Positions 7,598 to 17,277 are shown, counted from the first letter of the stretch. The stretch is 64,000 nucleotides of DNA from Rhodanobacter_A agri (GCF_044904705.1 NZ_JADIKL010000005.1:124001-188000), one strand, 5' to 3'. Notes: generated by a model from the letters alone, not told the origin. A program made the numbers and translations.

Positions 7598-9561
7598 GGG
7601 GACACCCTCCAGCTTTCTTCCAGCCACGCCTGGAACATGAGCACCGTCCACAGCGGGTACTGCCAGTTGCGTCGGCCGCTCAGATGCTCGTCCCACTTTT
7701 GCCGGATCGGTTTCGGGTAGAAATAACCTTCCCGGCGCAGCCGACCCTCGTCGAGCAAGGCTTCCGCCCAGTCGCGCAGGGGGCCGCGCAACCAGCTGTC
7801 CAGCGGGATGGCGAACCCCATCTTGGGTCGTTCGACCAGTGTCCTGGGCACGTGCCGGTACAGCACCTGGCGCAGCAGCCACTTGCCTTCGCCGTCGCGG
7901 ATCTTCCGGTGCAGGGGGACGCGCCATGCCAGTTCCACCACGCGATGGTCGAGCATCGGCACGCGGGTCTCCAGGCTGTTGGCCATCGCGGCGCGGTCTA
8001 CCTTCACCAGGATGTCGTCGGGCAGGTAGCTCTGTGCATCCATCGCCATCATCCAGTCCGCCAGGTTGCCGGTGCGCGGCCACGCGCTGGAGTCGGTCAA
8101 CAAGGTCGACGGCTCCCGCGCGCCGATCACGATGCTGCCGGGGTCCTTCCACTGGCTGGCGAGATTGAGGAAGAAGTCATGCCCGCTGGACTGCGCGAGC
8201 ACGTCCGCCAGCTTCTGCGCCTTGTCGCCCGGCGTGGCCAGGTGCCAGCGCTTCGGCAGCAGCGGCTTGGCGCGCTCGAACCATTTGTCCCAGGTCGCCG
8301 GTGACATGGCGCGCAGCGCGCCGGCACCGGCATGCCGGACGAAGGAGGGCAGGCGCTGCATCTGCTCCCATGCCGTGCGCGCTCCGAGGTAGCGGTTGTA
8401 GCCGCCGAACAGTTCGTCGCCGCCGTCGCCGCTCAAGGCCACGGTCACTTCACGGCGGGTCAGTTGGCTGATCAGGAAGGTGGGGATCTGCGAGCTGTCG
8501 CCGAACGGCTCGCAGAAGATCGAGGGCAGCCGCGGAATGAGCGCCAGCGCATCCTCGGGGCGCACGTACAGTTCGGTGTGCTCGGTGCCGAGATGCGTGG
8601 CCACGGCCTTGGCATGCGCGGCCTCGTCGTAGTCGTTCTCGCCGAACCCCATGGTGAATGTCTTGATGGGGCGGCGGCTGCGCGCCTGCATCAAGGCCAC
8701 GACCGTGCTGCTGTCGATGCCGCCGCTGAGGAACGCGCCAAGCGGCACGTCGGCCAGCATCTGCGCGCCGACGCTGGCGCCGAGCTGCGTCTCAAGCGCG
8801 TCGATGGCCTCCTCGTCCGTGCCGTCCAGCGGATGGTCCAGGCCTGCTCCGACCGCGTCGTTGTAGCGCCAGTACGGCCGCGGTTGTGCGTCCTGCGGCG
8901 CATCGGCGGGGATGCGCAGCAGATGCCCCGGGCGCAGCTTGGTGACGCCACGGTGGATGGCGTAGGGCGCAGGGATGCAGTTGTGCCGCAGCAGCAGCGC
9001 CAGCGCATCGCGATCGATCTCGGCGCGGAACTCCGCATGCGCCCGCAGTGCCTTGAGTTCCGAGCCGAACAGCAAGGAGTCGCCCTGCCAGCCGTAATAC
9101 AGCGGCTTCTCGCCCAGGCGATCGCGGGCCAGCGTCAGCGCCCGCTGTTGCCGGTCCCACAAGGCGAACGCGAACATGCCGACGCTGGCCTGCAAAGTAT
9201 GCTCGACGCCCCAGGCGACGAAGCAGGCGACCAGGGTCTCGGTGTCGGAATGCCCGCGCCATTTCGGCGCACCGCCTTCGGAATCCAGGCGTGCACGCAG
9301 CTCGAGGTGGTTGTAGATCTCGCCGTTGAACACGAGCACGTAACGTCCGCAGGCCGAGTGCATGGGCTGGTGACCGGCGGCGCTCAAGTCGAGGATCGCC
9401 AGGCGCCGCTGCGCCAGCGCGATCCCGGCCACCTCGTCGCACCACAGACCGCCGTCGTCGGGGCCGCGATGCGTCAGCCGCGCCGACATGGCCTGCACCT
9501 GTCCCTGCAGCGCTTCGCGCGTGGCGCCGCGCCATTGCCAGAAACCGGTCAGGCCGCACAT
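7594..9561 (-). CDS. asnB: asparagine synthetase (glutamine-hydrolysing) homologue in EPS operon
   Basis: 655 residues. A class II glutamine amidotransferase domain begins MCGLTGF, so Cys2 is the nucleophile after Met removal; RGPDD (32-36) and FNGEIYN (78-84) line its pocket. The ATP-pyrophosphatase synthetase domain has SGGIDSS at 279-285 and later the ALSGDGGDELFGGYNRY segment. Both halves look intact. It converts Asp plus Gln to Asn or, in clusters like this, may amidate a carboxyl group of another substrate such as a uronic acid or peptide. Its stop overlaps the next ATG (ATGA), and its start lies inside the preceding gene's end by 13 bases. Role in EPS assembly is unproven. Confidence 0.9.
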   Translation of the reverse strand: MCGLTGFWQWRGATREALQGQVQAMSARLTHRGPDDGGLWCDEVAGIALAQRRLAILDLSAAGHQPMHSACGRYVLVFNGEIYNHLELRARLDSEGGAPKWRGHSDTETLVACFVAWGVEHTLQASVGMFAFALWDRQQRALTLARDRLGEKPLYYGWQGDSLLFGSELKALRAHAEFRAEIDRDALALLLRHNCIPAPYAIHRGVTKLRPGHLLRIPADAPQDAQPRPYWRYNDAVGAGLDHPLDGTDEEAIDALETQLGASVGAQMLADVPLGAFLSGGIDSSTVVALMQARSRRPIKTFTMGFGENDYDEAAHAKAVATHLGTEHTELYVRPEDALALIPRLPSIFCEPFGDSSQIPTFLISQLTRREVTVALSGDGGDELFGGYNRYLGARTAWEQMQRLPSFVRHAGAGALRAMSPATWDKWFERAKPLLPKRWHLATPGDKAQKLADVLAQSSGHDFFLNLASQWKDPGSIVIGAREPSTLLTDSSAWPRTGNLADWMMAMDAQSYLPDDILVKVDRAAMANSLETRVPMLDHRVVELAWRVPLHRKIRDGEGKWLLRQVLYRHVPRTLVERPKMGFAIPLDSWLRGPLRDWAEALLDEGRLRREGYFYPKPIRQKWDEHLSGRRNWQYPLWTVLMFQAWLEESWRVSP

Positions 9562-10646
9562 CGGCGTTGCCCCGCGTCGTGCAGCAGTTGCGCCAGCCGT
9601 GGCGCTTGCGCGGCCACGCTGTATTCGTCCTCGACGTGCGCGCGGCCCGACCGGCCCATGCGTGCGCGCAAGGACGGGTTCGCGATCAGCCGTTCAAGTC
9701 CGTCGCGCCATGCGGGAGCGCCCTCCGCCAGGAAGCCGTCCTCGCCGTGGCGCACGATGTCGAGGTTCGCGCCGACCGCAGAGGCGACCACGGGCAAGCC
9801 GCAGGCCATGTACTGGATGATCTTGTAGCCGCACTTGCCGCGCTCCCACGGGCCATCGCGCAGCGGCATGATGCCGATGTCCATGCGGGCGATCGTCGCG
9901 GCCTCGCTGTCCTCGGACCAGGCCGCCACCTCTGGCACGATGCTGCCGAATTGTTCGGCGACCTCGGCCCGCGGCCCCACCAGCAGCAGTTGCGCACCAT
10001 GCTTGGCGCAGACCTGCTCCAGCACGTCGCGGCTGTCCAGCAGGTACTCCTCGGTGGCGGGCGAACCGATCCAGCCGATGATCGGCTGGCCGCCGCCGGT
10101 GTGCGTCACCGTCGCGTAGCGCCGGCCGTCGACCACCGTCGGAATGATCTCGACCCGCGCCGCGCCCGCCTGCGAAGCGCGTGCGGCCAGATAGCGGTTG
10201 CCGGCGATCACACAGGCGGCGCCACGCATGACCCGGTCGATCTTGCGGCCCAGCATGCGCCGCACCAGCGGGTTCGGCGACAAGTCGTACTTGTGGAACA
10301 GCGCATCGTCGTAGTCGACGACGTATGGCCGGGTGGATCGCGCCAGCATCGACTCGATCGGGTAGGGCAGGTAGGGGAACAGCTCGCCTTCGATCCAGGC
10401 GAGGTCGTGCTCGTCGCGGCGGAGCAGCTGCGCGACCCGTCGGCAGCAGTAGCGCCATGCCAGATAGCGGGTGCTTCCGGGGCGGTTCCCGTACAAGGTA
10501 TCGAGGTAGTCGTCGGGGAACAGTGCATGCACCTGCACGTCGATGCCGTGCTCCTGCAGCTGGGGCAGGTATTGCAGGCTGCGCAGCCGCGAACTGGGGC
10601 CGAGCCGTGAATACCTGGAAAACAGCAACACCCGGAGACGCTTCAT
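9549..10646 (-). CDS. glycosyltransferase, GT-B fold
   Basis: 365 residues beginning MKRLRVLLFSRYSRLGPSSRLRSLQYLPQL, a start common to a GT4-like group in EPS clusters. The C-terminal domain holds PIIGWIGSPATEEYL and then GKCGYKIIQYMACGLPVVASAVGANLDIV, in which the Lys/Gln helix and Gly-Leu-Pro turn replace the usual E-x7-E. Start ATG overlaps the polymerase stop by four bases (ATGA). It presumably adds a repeat-unit sugar; specificity unknown. Confidence 0.85.
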   Translation of the reverse strand: MKRLRVLLFSRYSRLGPSSRLRSLQYLPQLQEHGIDVQVHALFPDDYLDTLYGNRPGSTRYLAWRYCCRRVAQLLRRDEHDLAWIEGELFPYLPYPIESMLARSTRPYVVDYDDALFHKYDLSPNPLVRRMLGRKIDRVMRGAACVIAGNRYLAARASQAGAARVEIIPTVVDGRRYATVTHTGGGQPIIGWIGSPATEEYLLDSRDVLEQVCAKHGAQLLLVGPRAEVAEQFGSIVPEVAAWSEDSEAATIARMDIGIMPLRDGPWERGKCGYKIIQYMACGLPVVASAVGANLDIVRHGEDGFLAEGAPAWRDGLERLIANPSLRARMGRSGRAHVEDEYSVAAQAPRLAQLLHDAGQRRCAA

Positions 10647-11962
10647 TCCGGAACCCGCCGCAGGCTTGCAGGGTAGTCGACGAACAGCGCCACCATCGGG
10701 ACGACATACATCCACTGGAACGAGAAGGCTTCGATGTAGGGATTCGTGTTGGTCGCGAGGAATGCGCAGAAGAAACCGCAGAACATGAACTTGTGCACGG
10801 GCGGCAGGCGGCATGCATACGCCAGCCGCAGCACGGCGATCATGTAGATCACGAACGGCAGCGCGTAGACCAGCGCGCCGACGATGCCGACCCGGTAGAT
10901 CGTGGCCAGCCACACCAGCTCGTAGCGCCAGGGGTGGATCGGGTCGCTGATGAAGCTGACGCCGACGCCGTGGCCGGAGCCGATGCCGTTGTCACCCAGG
11001 ATGCCGGCGTACAGCGAATGGCCCATCTGCACGCGTGCTTCGCCACCGCCCGAGGCGAGCTTGGTGGTGACGACGTCGATCACCTTCGACAAGCTGATCT
11101 GCGTGTAGGCCTGCAGCAGAAACAGCGCGGCCACCACCGCGATCATCGTCGGCAGGCCGTACCGGATGATGCGGGTGATCGCCGACTTGTGCGGATGCTG
11201 GGTCGTGCGCGGTGTCAGCATCAGGCCGAGTAGCCAGCCTATCGGTACCGCGAGGATCAGCGCCGAACGGCCGGAAGTAAGCGCGCAGACCAGCAGCGCC
11301 GCCAGCAACGCAAGCCGCAACAGCCGGCCCTTGATGAGTTCGGGCGAGCTGAAGAATCCGCCGCACAGGAAGATCAGCGAACCATAGACGTGCATGGTGG
11401 CGCCGGAGAATCCCTCGTTCTGGTTGATGTTGGCGCCCTGGAAGAAGAAGGCCACGGCCGCCGCACCATGCCTGAGGTAGAGATAGAAGAACAAGGCGAC
11501 GCTGACGGCACACAGCAGGCTGAGCATGGCGAACCAGTGGATCAACCGGTCGGCGCCAAGCCGCCTGACCAGGGCTTCGGCGATGAACGTCCACAGCAGG
11601 GGCGAAAGTATGTAGATGGCACCCACCTGGACCGTGGCGACCAGCGGCGCATCGTGCATGCCGCCCACGATCATGTAGACGATCGTCACGATCACCGAAC
11701 AGGCGTACATCGTCAGCAGGTTCCTGAAACCGGGGCCGATGCGCAGTCCCGGCAGCGCCAGCAGGAACGCCAGCCCCATCACCGCCGCGGTGGAGATGGG
11801 CATGGAATTCGGTATCACCACGGAGAGGAACAGCAGCAGCGAGGCCGTGCCCAGGAACATGTGGCCCACGGTGAGCCGGTACCTGCCTGTATCCTCGAGC
11901 GCGTCCAGCGGCAGGAACGGGCCAGCCGGTGCGGTCGGCGACGGAGCGTTGCCGGTACTCAT
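10643..11962 (-). CDS. Wzy-like O-antigen/EPS polymerase membrane protein
   Basis: 439 residues with about ten to twelve hydrophobic spans and a large periplasmic loop near residues 300-345 that contains VQMGHSLYAGILGDNGIGSGHGVG. This layout is that of O-antigen ligase/polymerase (Wzy/WaaL) proteins. In a locus with a Wzx flippase and Wzc it is the natural candidate for joining repeat units in the periplasm. Primary sequence of this family is poorly conserved, so the call rests on topology and context. Both ends use ATGA overlaps with neighbours. Confidence 0.75.
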   Translation of the reverse strand: MSTGNAPSPTAPAGPFLPLDALEDTGRYRLTVGHMFLGTASLLLFLSVVIPNSMPISTAAVMGLAFLLALPGLRIGPGFRNLLTMYACSVIVTIVYMIVGGMHDAPLVATVQVGAIYILSPLLWTFIAEALVRRLGADRLIHWFAMLSLLCAVSVALFFYLYLRHGAAAVAFFFQGANINQNEGFSGATMHVYGSLIFLCGGFFSSPELIKGRLLRLALLAALLVCALTSGRSALILAVPIGWLLGLMLTPRTTQHPHKSAITRIIRYGLPTMIAVVAALFLLQAYTQISLSKVIDVVTTKLASGGGEARVQMGHSLYAGILGDNGIGSGHGVGVSFISDPIHPWRYELVWLATIYRVGIVGALVYALPFVIYMIAVLRLAYACRLPPVHKFMFCGFFCAFLATNTNPYIEAFSFQWMYVVPMVALFVDYPASLRRVPE

Positions 11963-13236
11963 GGCAGCACCATTTCCGAAAGCCAGCGATCCAGCATGCC
12001 GGCTTGCGCGGGCTTGCTGTAGGGGCTGACGTCGCGGTGCGCTGCAAGTGCAGGCGACGACAAGGCGATCCGCAAGGCATCGGCGGCCGCTGCCTGTTCG
12101 CCGGTGAGCAGGCTACGTCCTGCTCCCGTCTCGGCGAGGATGGCGGTGGCCGCGTTGCGCACTCCCGAGATGCAGACGATGTCCGCTCCGGCGGCGAGGT
12201 ACTCGAACAGCTTGCCGGTGGCGCAGCTGGCCCGCGAACCGGTCAGCAGCAGCAGCTGGTCGCAGCGCTGCATCAGCTGCAGCGCCAGCGGGCGTTCCAC
12301 CGGTCCGATCGCGCTGACGGAAAACCTGGCACGCTGGAGTGTGGCCTGCTCCGCGGCCGTCAGCTCCCCCACGAACATCACGTGCTTGTTCGCCGCGGTT
12401 TCGGGGGATGCATTCAAGGCATCGACGAAGAAGTCGAGACTGTTCGACGCCGACCCGTCGCTGGCGCCGATGCGCCCGAAATGCCCGATCAGCGAGGCGC
12501 CGGGCGGAACGTGCCGGGCGAGGATGGTAGCGGCGCGGGTGTCGTCGCCGGTGGTGCCGCCGGAGGCGGCGAAGTCGGCCGGGTCGTAGCCGTTGGGCAG
12601 GGTCGCCGTGGCCTTGTCCGGATAGCGCCGCTGGAAATCCGCCACCAGGGGCGGGCTGACCGAAGTGACCAGGCCGGCCGCGGCCACCACGCGCGCCTCG
12701 ATCAGCGTGCGCATCCAGGTCCGCAACCGGCCGGGTTTGCCCAGCGGCTCGAAGACCAGCCCATCCCGGAAATCCTGCAGGCAGCCGATGCGATGCCGGC
12801 TGGCCAGGCTGGCGGCGGCGACCAGGGAGTCGATCGGCGAATACGTGCCGATGGCTACACAACGCTCGCCGGCGGCCAGTTTCTCGACACACAGCCGATC
12901 GGCCTCGGCCAGCGCCTGGACCAGCCAGGGCCGCTCGCTTCCACCGCCGCTGGCAACCAGGAACGGTAGCGGACGCACGAAGGCCGCCGCCAGCGTCAGC
13001 AACGACGCTGCGGTAGAGGATTCGCTCCCCACGCAGCGTCCGGGCAAGGGGAAGATGGTGACGCCCGCGGTCGATGCGGTGGTCGCCATGGGCGCGCCCG
13101 CCGCAGGTTCGCGGGCGAACACGAAGATCCGGTACTTCGTCGTGTCCAGGTATTTCAGCAAGCCCTTGAACCGCTGCGCGGCGATGTTGCCGGACAGGTG
13201 GTGCGCCGCGAACACGAACAGGTTGATCTTGGTCAT
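11959..13236 (-). CDS. glycosyltransferase, GT4-like
   Basis: 425-residue GT-B-type protein. N-terminal MTKINLFVFAAHHLSGNIAAQRFKGLLKYL is a Rossmann start followed by an acceptor-side helix. Later come SLIGHFGRIGASDGS, FVGELTAAEQATL and GPVERPLALQLMQRCDQLLLLTG, then GKLFEYLAAGADIVCISG, equivalent to the donor-binding region of GT4 enzymes (Lys-x-x-Glu-Tyr). A strong GGAGG site precedes the ATG. Acceptor and sugar are not deducible. Confidence 0.78.
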   Translation of the reverse strand: MTKINLFVFAAHHLSGNIAAQRFKGLLKYLDTTKYRIFVFAREPAAGAPMATTASTAGVTIFPLPGRCVGSESSTAASLLTLAAAFVRPLPFLVASGGGSERPWLVQALAEADRLCVEKLAAGERCVAIGTYSPIDSLVAAASLASRHRIGCLQDFRDGLVFEPLGKPGRLRTWMRTLIEARVVAAAGLVTSVSPPLVADFQRRYPDKATATLPNGYDPADFAASGGTTGDDTRAATILARHVPPGASLIGHFGRIGASDGSASNSLDFFVDALNASPETAANKHVMFVGELTAAEQATLQRARFSVSAIGPVERPLALQLMQRCDQLLLLTGSRASCATGKLFEYLAAGADIVCISGVRNAATAILAETGAGRSLLTGEQAAAADALRIALSSPALAAHRDVSPYSKPAQAGMLDRWLSEMVLP

Positions 13237-13379
13237 GGCCGCACCTCCGACTCACCCGCCATCGCGCCGGCGGGGATGGCGACGCTGCAGAGGGACGCGG
13301 CTTGCGCCCGGATGTCTCCGCGCCGCCGGCGACGTCCGACATGGCGATGCGACCTGCAGCAGGGCACGGTCCGGCTCAT
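13233..13379 (-). CDS. candidate short ORF coupled between flippase and glycosyltransferase
   Basis: A 48-residue frame that starts by ATGA overlap with the flippase stop and ends by ATGA overlap with the next glycosyltransferase start, exactly filling the gap. The product has a run of five arginines (16-20), three cysteines and no recognisable domain. Its composition looks like translated GC-rich spacer, so it may serve only to carry ribosomes across the gap. Listed because both junctions fit the pattern of the real genes in this operon. Confidence 0.25.
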   Translation of the reverse strand: MSRTVPCCRSHRHVGRRRRRGDIRAQAASLCSVAIPAGAMAGESEVRP

Positions 13380-14839
13380 GGCAGGCTGCCTGGAACCTCT
13401 TCCGGCTCCGGTTCCGGGTAGGCGCGTTCCGACTTGAGTGCCTGGCGCAGCGACGCGTGCATAGCGGCCCATTCGACGCGGAAGCACCAGATCACGACCG
13501 GCAGCAACGCCAGCCAGACCAGGCCGACCTGGACCGGGGCACGCGGACCGAGTACCAGCGTGGCGATGGAAAGGCCGACCATGGCGGTGACGAACACATA
13601 CAGCCGTGCGCGCGGAAACGGTCGCCAGACGTGGGCCGAGGCCTCGGTTCGCGCCACGAAGAAAGCGAGGAACGCGATGGAGTTGGCGACCACCGCGCCG
13701 GCGGCGCCATAACCCGGTACCAGCCACACGCTGATGACCACATTGACGAGCAGCGCGGCCACGGTCGACCACAGCGACAACATGGAGCGGCGCGTTATCC
13801 CGATGCCGACGCAGGTCACTTCGGAAAGCGTGTAGAGCAGCGGCTCGCCGATGCAGCACAGCATCAGGTACTTCACCTGGTGGTAGTGCGCGGGCAGGAT
13901 GAAGTCGATCAGCCAGGACATGGTCCCGCTCAGGACCCAGAGGGTGCAGACCACGGCCAGTGCCTGGTGGGCAATGTGGTCGACCCGTCGCATGTCCACG
14001 CCGTTGGCCACCCACTTGTAGACCATCGGCGCCCACAGCACGGTGAAGATCGTCTGGAACACCACGCCGACGCCGGCGAAACTCATGGAAACCGAATAGA
14101 TCGCCAGCTCCGGCAGGCTGGACAGCGAGCGCAGGGCCAGCGTGCTGGTGGCGTCCAGTCCCCAGTAGGCCACGCCGGCGAAGATCAGCGGCGCACCGTA
14201 GTTGATCAGGCCACGGACCTGTGCGCGGGAAACCGGGGCCCGCAAGGCCGGGCTCCACTCGCGCCAGGTATTCAGGCTGTAAACGAACAGGACGGACAGC
14301 AGCGATGCCAGGTAGGCCGCTTCCAGAGCGCCGAACGACCGGGAAAAGACCGGCAGCGCCAGCACGCCGACGGCCAGCAGCAAGATCACCTTGGGCAGGA
14401 TCTGGCTCATGGAAAACGCCATGCCGCGATCCTGCATGCGCAGGATGAGCGACAGGAACCGCGAAATGAAGCTCACCACCACGCAGGCCACGAGCGTCCA
14501 GTAATACGCGGTATGCCCCAGCCCGAACAGCCAGTCGGCCAGCTGCTTGTCGATCGGCATGGTGAACAGCATCGCCAGCAACATCAACGCAAGCCCCGGC
14601 GCGAAGCAGGCCTTCAGCAAGGCGCCGCGATCGTTCCACTCGTGGTATTCCCGCACATAGGCGCGGTCCAGTCCCAGGTTGAACAGCAGCACGCCGAACG
14701 ACACCGCGATCTGCACGATGTTCAACCGGCCCACGTCGGCGGGAGGGAATACCCAGGCGATCACCGGCACCGTCACCAGGCCGAGCCCGGCGGTGGCGAT
14801 GGGGCCGATGGCAAATGCCAGCACGGTTCGAATGTTCAC
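13376..14839 (-). CDS. Wzx-type polysaccharide flippase (MATE/MOP superfamily)
   Basis: 487-residue inner-membrane protein with about twelve to fourteen spans. The N-terminus (MNIRTVLAFAIGPIATAGLGLVTVPVIAWVFPPADVGRLNIVQ) is the standard opening of polysaccharide-biosynthesis transporters that flip undecaprenyl-linked repeat units to the periplasm. GLDRAYVREYHE near residue 56 is a typical loop of the family. The start codon is GTG at 14839, with a weak ribosome site. The C-terminus ends in an acidic, Pro-rich tail (PEPEPEEVPGS). It supports the Wzx/Wzy assignment of the whole locus. Confidence 0.88.
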   Translation of the reverse strand: MNIRTVLAFAIGPIATAGLGLVTVPVIAWVFPPADVGRLNIVQIAVSFGVLLFNLGLDRAYVREYHEWNDRGALLKACFAPGLALMLLAMLFTMPIDKQLADWLFGLGHTAYYWTLVACVVVSFISRFLSLILRMQDRGMAFSMSQILPKVILLLAVGVLALPVFSRSFGALEAAYLASLLSVLFVYSLNTWREWSPALRAPVSRAQVRGLINYGAPLIFAGVAYWGLDATSTLALRSLSSLPELAIYSVSMSFAGVGVVFQTIFTVLWAPMVYKWVANGVDMRRVDHIAHQALAVVCTLWVLSGTMSWLIDFILPAHYHQVKYLMLCCIGEPLLYTLSEVTCVGIGITRRSMLSLWSTVAALLVNVVISVWLVPGYGAAGAVVANSIAFLAFFVARTEASAHVWRPFPRARLYVFVTAMVGLSIATLVLGPRAPVQVGLVWLALLPVVIWCFRVEWAAMHASLRQALKSERAYPEPEPEEVPGSLP

Positions 14840-14872
14840 CCGTTGACCTGTCTAGTTGAGTCACTGTCACGT

Positions 14873-16183
14873 TCACCGTCTCGCCGCTTGCCGGGTCCGG
14901 TACGCCGCCCCGGGGGCAGCCTGGGCCGGTTGCTTGTCGCCGGACGCACCGATGGCGACCACACTCGCTACGAAATCCTGATAATTCCTGGCAGCATCGA
15001 AACCGGCCTCGATCGCCTGCCGCGCCTGCGCGCGCCGGTCATCGCGCCGGTCGTCGAACGCCACCTGCGCCATCGCCTCGGCGATGTCACGGCCATTGGG
15101 GCAGGGGCTCAGCAGCGCGCCGCAGCGATCGGACACCAGGCTGGAAACGCCGCCCACGTCGGGAGCAACGGCCGGCACACCCGCGCTCATCGCCTCCATG
15201 ATGGAAACCGGGACGCCTTCGGATTCGCTGGCGTTGACCAGCACGTCCACCGGCGTGCCGAGGTAAAACGCCTTGACGGCAGCATTGGGCAAGTCGCCGG
15301 CGAAGGTGCAGGCGACGTTTGCCAGGCCACCCAGTTCGACCCTTGCCAGCGCCTTGATCTCGTCCAGCAACGGGCCGTCGCCGATATGCGTCCAGCTGAT
15401 GCCGACGTCCGGATGGCGCTGGCCGAGCAGGCCGATGGCGCTGACGATCTTGTCCAGCCGCTTCACGCGCAGGCAGAAGGAAACCGACACGATATGCAGG
15501 CGTCCGTCGGCGCTCGGGCGTGCGAGTGCGCCGGCCAGCGGCACGCCCAGCGGGCTGATGCGAATCTTGCCCGGCGGTGCGCCGTAGGTCCGCTGCAGGT
15601 AGCTCTGCGCCTCGCGCGACAGTGCGAAGATCGCGTCGTAGCCGGCGATGAACTGTCGCTTGAGCGGCATGTAGCCATCCCTGCGCCGCGCCTCGTACAG
15701 ATCGAAGCCATGCACGCGCGAGACGACTTTGCGGACCGCACCGTACTCCTTGGCCAGCAGTGCAGCGCAGGCCTGCGTTTCGTTCCAGTAGCAGTAGGCC
15801 ACGTCGATCGGGCCATAAACCCTGGCGTACCGCCGTAGCTGCGCAGCCTGTTCGAGCACCTTGGAGGTGTGCAGCAGGGCGCGTGCAGCGGTGTGCAGGT
15901 TCATCTTCCGCGAGCGCCGCAGATAGCCCAGCTCGCGGCGGAAAATTGCAGAACACAGCGCCAGCAGCATGAACCACAGCCGCCAGGCTTTTGCGGAGCG
16001 CGCCAGGTCGAGATCGACCGCGATGCCCGCGGGCACGGATCGCGGCGTTCCCGTGGCCAGCGCCGGCAGCAAGGCCACGCTGGCGTCGGTGCGCGCGGCC
16101 CAATAGCCGATCTCGTCCTCGATGAACTGCTCGCCGGGGAGGTAGGGATAGGCGTTGGTCAGGATGGCGACGTTCACGGTCAT
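14873..16183 (-). CDS. GT4-family glycosyltransferase
   Basis: 436 residues. N-terminus MTVNVAILTNAYPYLPGEQFIEDEIGYW matches the WcaL/AmsK-like group of colanic-acid-type transferases. A full GT4 signature follows: VSVSFCLRVKRLDKIVSAI, then NASESEGVPVSIMEAMSAGVPAVAPDVGG with the E-x7-E pair. ATG at 16183 overlaps the kinase-like gene's stop as ATGA, giving a coupled pair. Donor sugar unknown. Confidence 0.88.
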   Translation of the reverse strand: MTVNVAILTNAYPYLPGEQFIEDEIGYWAARTDASVALLPALATGTPRSVPAGIAVDLDLARSAKAWRLWFMLLALCSAIFRRELGYLRRSRKMNLHTAARALLHTSKVLEQAAQLRRYARVYGPIDVAYCYWNETQACAALLAKEYGAVRKVVSRVHGFDLYEARRRDGYMPLKRQFIAGYDAIFALSREAQSYLQRTYGAPPGKIRISPLGVPLAGALARPSADGRLHIVSVSFCLRVKRLDKIVSAIGLLGQRHPDVGISWTHIGDGPLLDEIKALARVELGGLANVACTFAGDLPNAAVKAFYLGTPVDVLVNASESEGVPVSIMEAMSAGVPAVAPDVGGVSSLVSDRCGALLSPCPNGRDIAEAMAQVAFDDRRDDRRAQARQAIEAGFDAARNYQDFVASVVAIGASGDKQPAQAAPGAAYRTRQAARR

Positions 16184-17277
16184 GCAGCCATACCCGTGAC
16201 GACGATGTCGGTCACGCTGTCCTGGTAGACGGCATGATCGACCTCGAAGGGAACGCTGATCTTGAAGCAGCCCACCGCGGCCAGGCTCGTCGTAAGCACC
16301 CGCCGCCAGTTCGCGGTCACTTCCTCCATCGTCAGCATCGCGGGGCGCGCGGTGGCCAGCGCGTTGTATTTCTCCCAGTAGAGGTGGTCGTGGAAAACGC
16401 TGTATTCGGCGCTGATGACGGCGATCGTCATTTCGATGGCGTTGGTCAGGCCCAGCTCGGACACGCATATCTCGGGCACGTCCTCGCGCACCACGTAGTA
16501 CAGGCGGGACAGCGGCGCCGAAGCGGATTCCACGCGGTGGTACAGCCGGTCGGGCGACATCTTGCGTCGCACGTTGGCGGAATTCATGTGGTTCTTGATG
16601 TTGAAGTGCGCGCGGTCGATCCACCCGCGTCCCGCGAGGATCTCGTTCTTCATCGCGTTGCCGACGCAGTTGTAGCCGTAGATCTTCGGCCACGCCATGT
16701 TGCCGTTGACGCGGGCGGTGTCGGACATGATGACGATGTCGTCGCTGACGAAGCCGACGTTCTCGCTGCCCCTCAGCGCGAGCAGGGCCGACGACTTGCC
16801 GACGCCGGCGGTGCCGGCGAGCAGGCAGGCACTGCCGCCGATCGTCACGGAGGCGGCATGGATCGGCACCACATCCTTGAAGAAATAGACCGACGGCACC
16901 AGCACGAACTCGTGCAGGATCTGCTCGAAGGTTTCGTTCTCGCGCGAGTACTCCATCGACAGCAGCTTGTGGACCGTGCGCCGGAGGCCGCGTCGCGGCT
17001 TGACGATGACGTCCACCTCCAGGCGGTCGCCGCTGGCGCGCTCCCAGTACACGTCGACCGCGGGAAACGAGGTCAGCATCCCGTGCTCGAATGTCTCGTG
17101 CACCCTGGGATTGATCGAGGAAGGTTTGTACGCAGGTACGGCGTGGCCGATGCGGATGTTCACCATGGGTTCGCGGTCGCCGGCGTCCGCGTACAGCGCC
17201 AGGCTTTCCGCGAGCAGCGCTTCCAGCGCCGCGTCGCCGGAAAACGCATAGCATTTGCCGAAGATGATCTTCTTCAT
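16180..17277 (-). CDS. HPr kinase/phosphorylase-like ATPase
   Basis: 365 residues. The C-terminal half resembles the HprK catalytic domain: His140 in PIHAASV, a Walker A loop GTAGVGKS at 155-162, and the acidic pair in VGFVSDDIVIM just beyond. The N-terminal half is not an HprK regulatory domain. The substrate is unknown; no ptsH/HPr gene is present here. Homologues occur in EPS clusters next to asparagine-synthetase genes. In some lasso-peptide clusters a related kinase phosphorylates the precursor peptide. Its ATG overlaps the stop of the 50-residue ORF upstream. Confidence 0.75.
   Translation of the reverse strand: MKKIIFGKCYAFSGDAALEALLAESLALYADAGDREPMVNIRIGHAVPAYKPSSINPRVHETFEHGMLTSFPAVDVYWERASGDRLEVDVIVKPRRGLRRTVHKLLSMEYSRENETFEQILHEFVLVPSVYFFKDVVPIHAASVTIGGSACLLAGTAGVGKSSALLALRGSENVGFVSDDIVIMSDTARVNGNMAWPKIYGYNCVGNAMKNEILAGRGWIDRAHFNIKNHMNSANVRRKMSPDRLYHRVESASAPLSRLYYVVREDVPEICVSELGLTNAIEMTIAVISAEYSVFHDHLYWEKYNALATARPAMLTMEEVTANWRRVLTTSLAAVGCFKISVPFEVDHAVYQDSVTDIVVTGMAA

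Noticed and set aside
12665..15838. Open frame of over 1000 codons on the plus strand opposite EPS genes
   Set aside because: Overlaps the flippase and two glycosyltransferases; product is Gln/His/Arg-rich with no domain.
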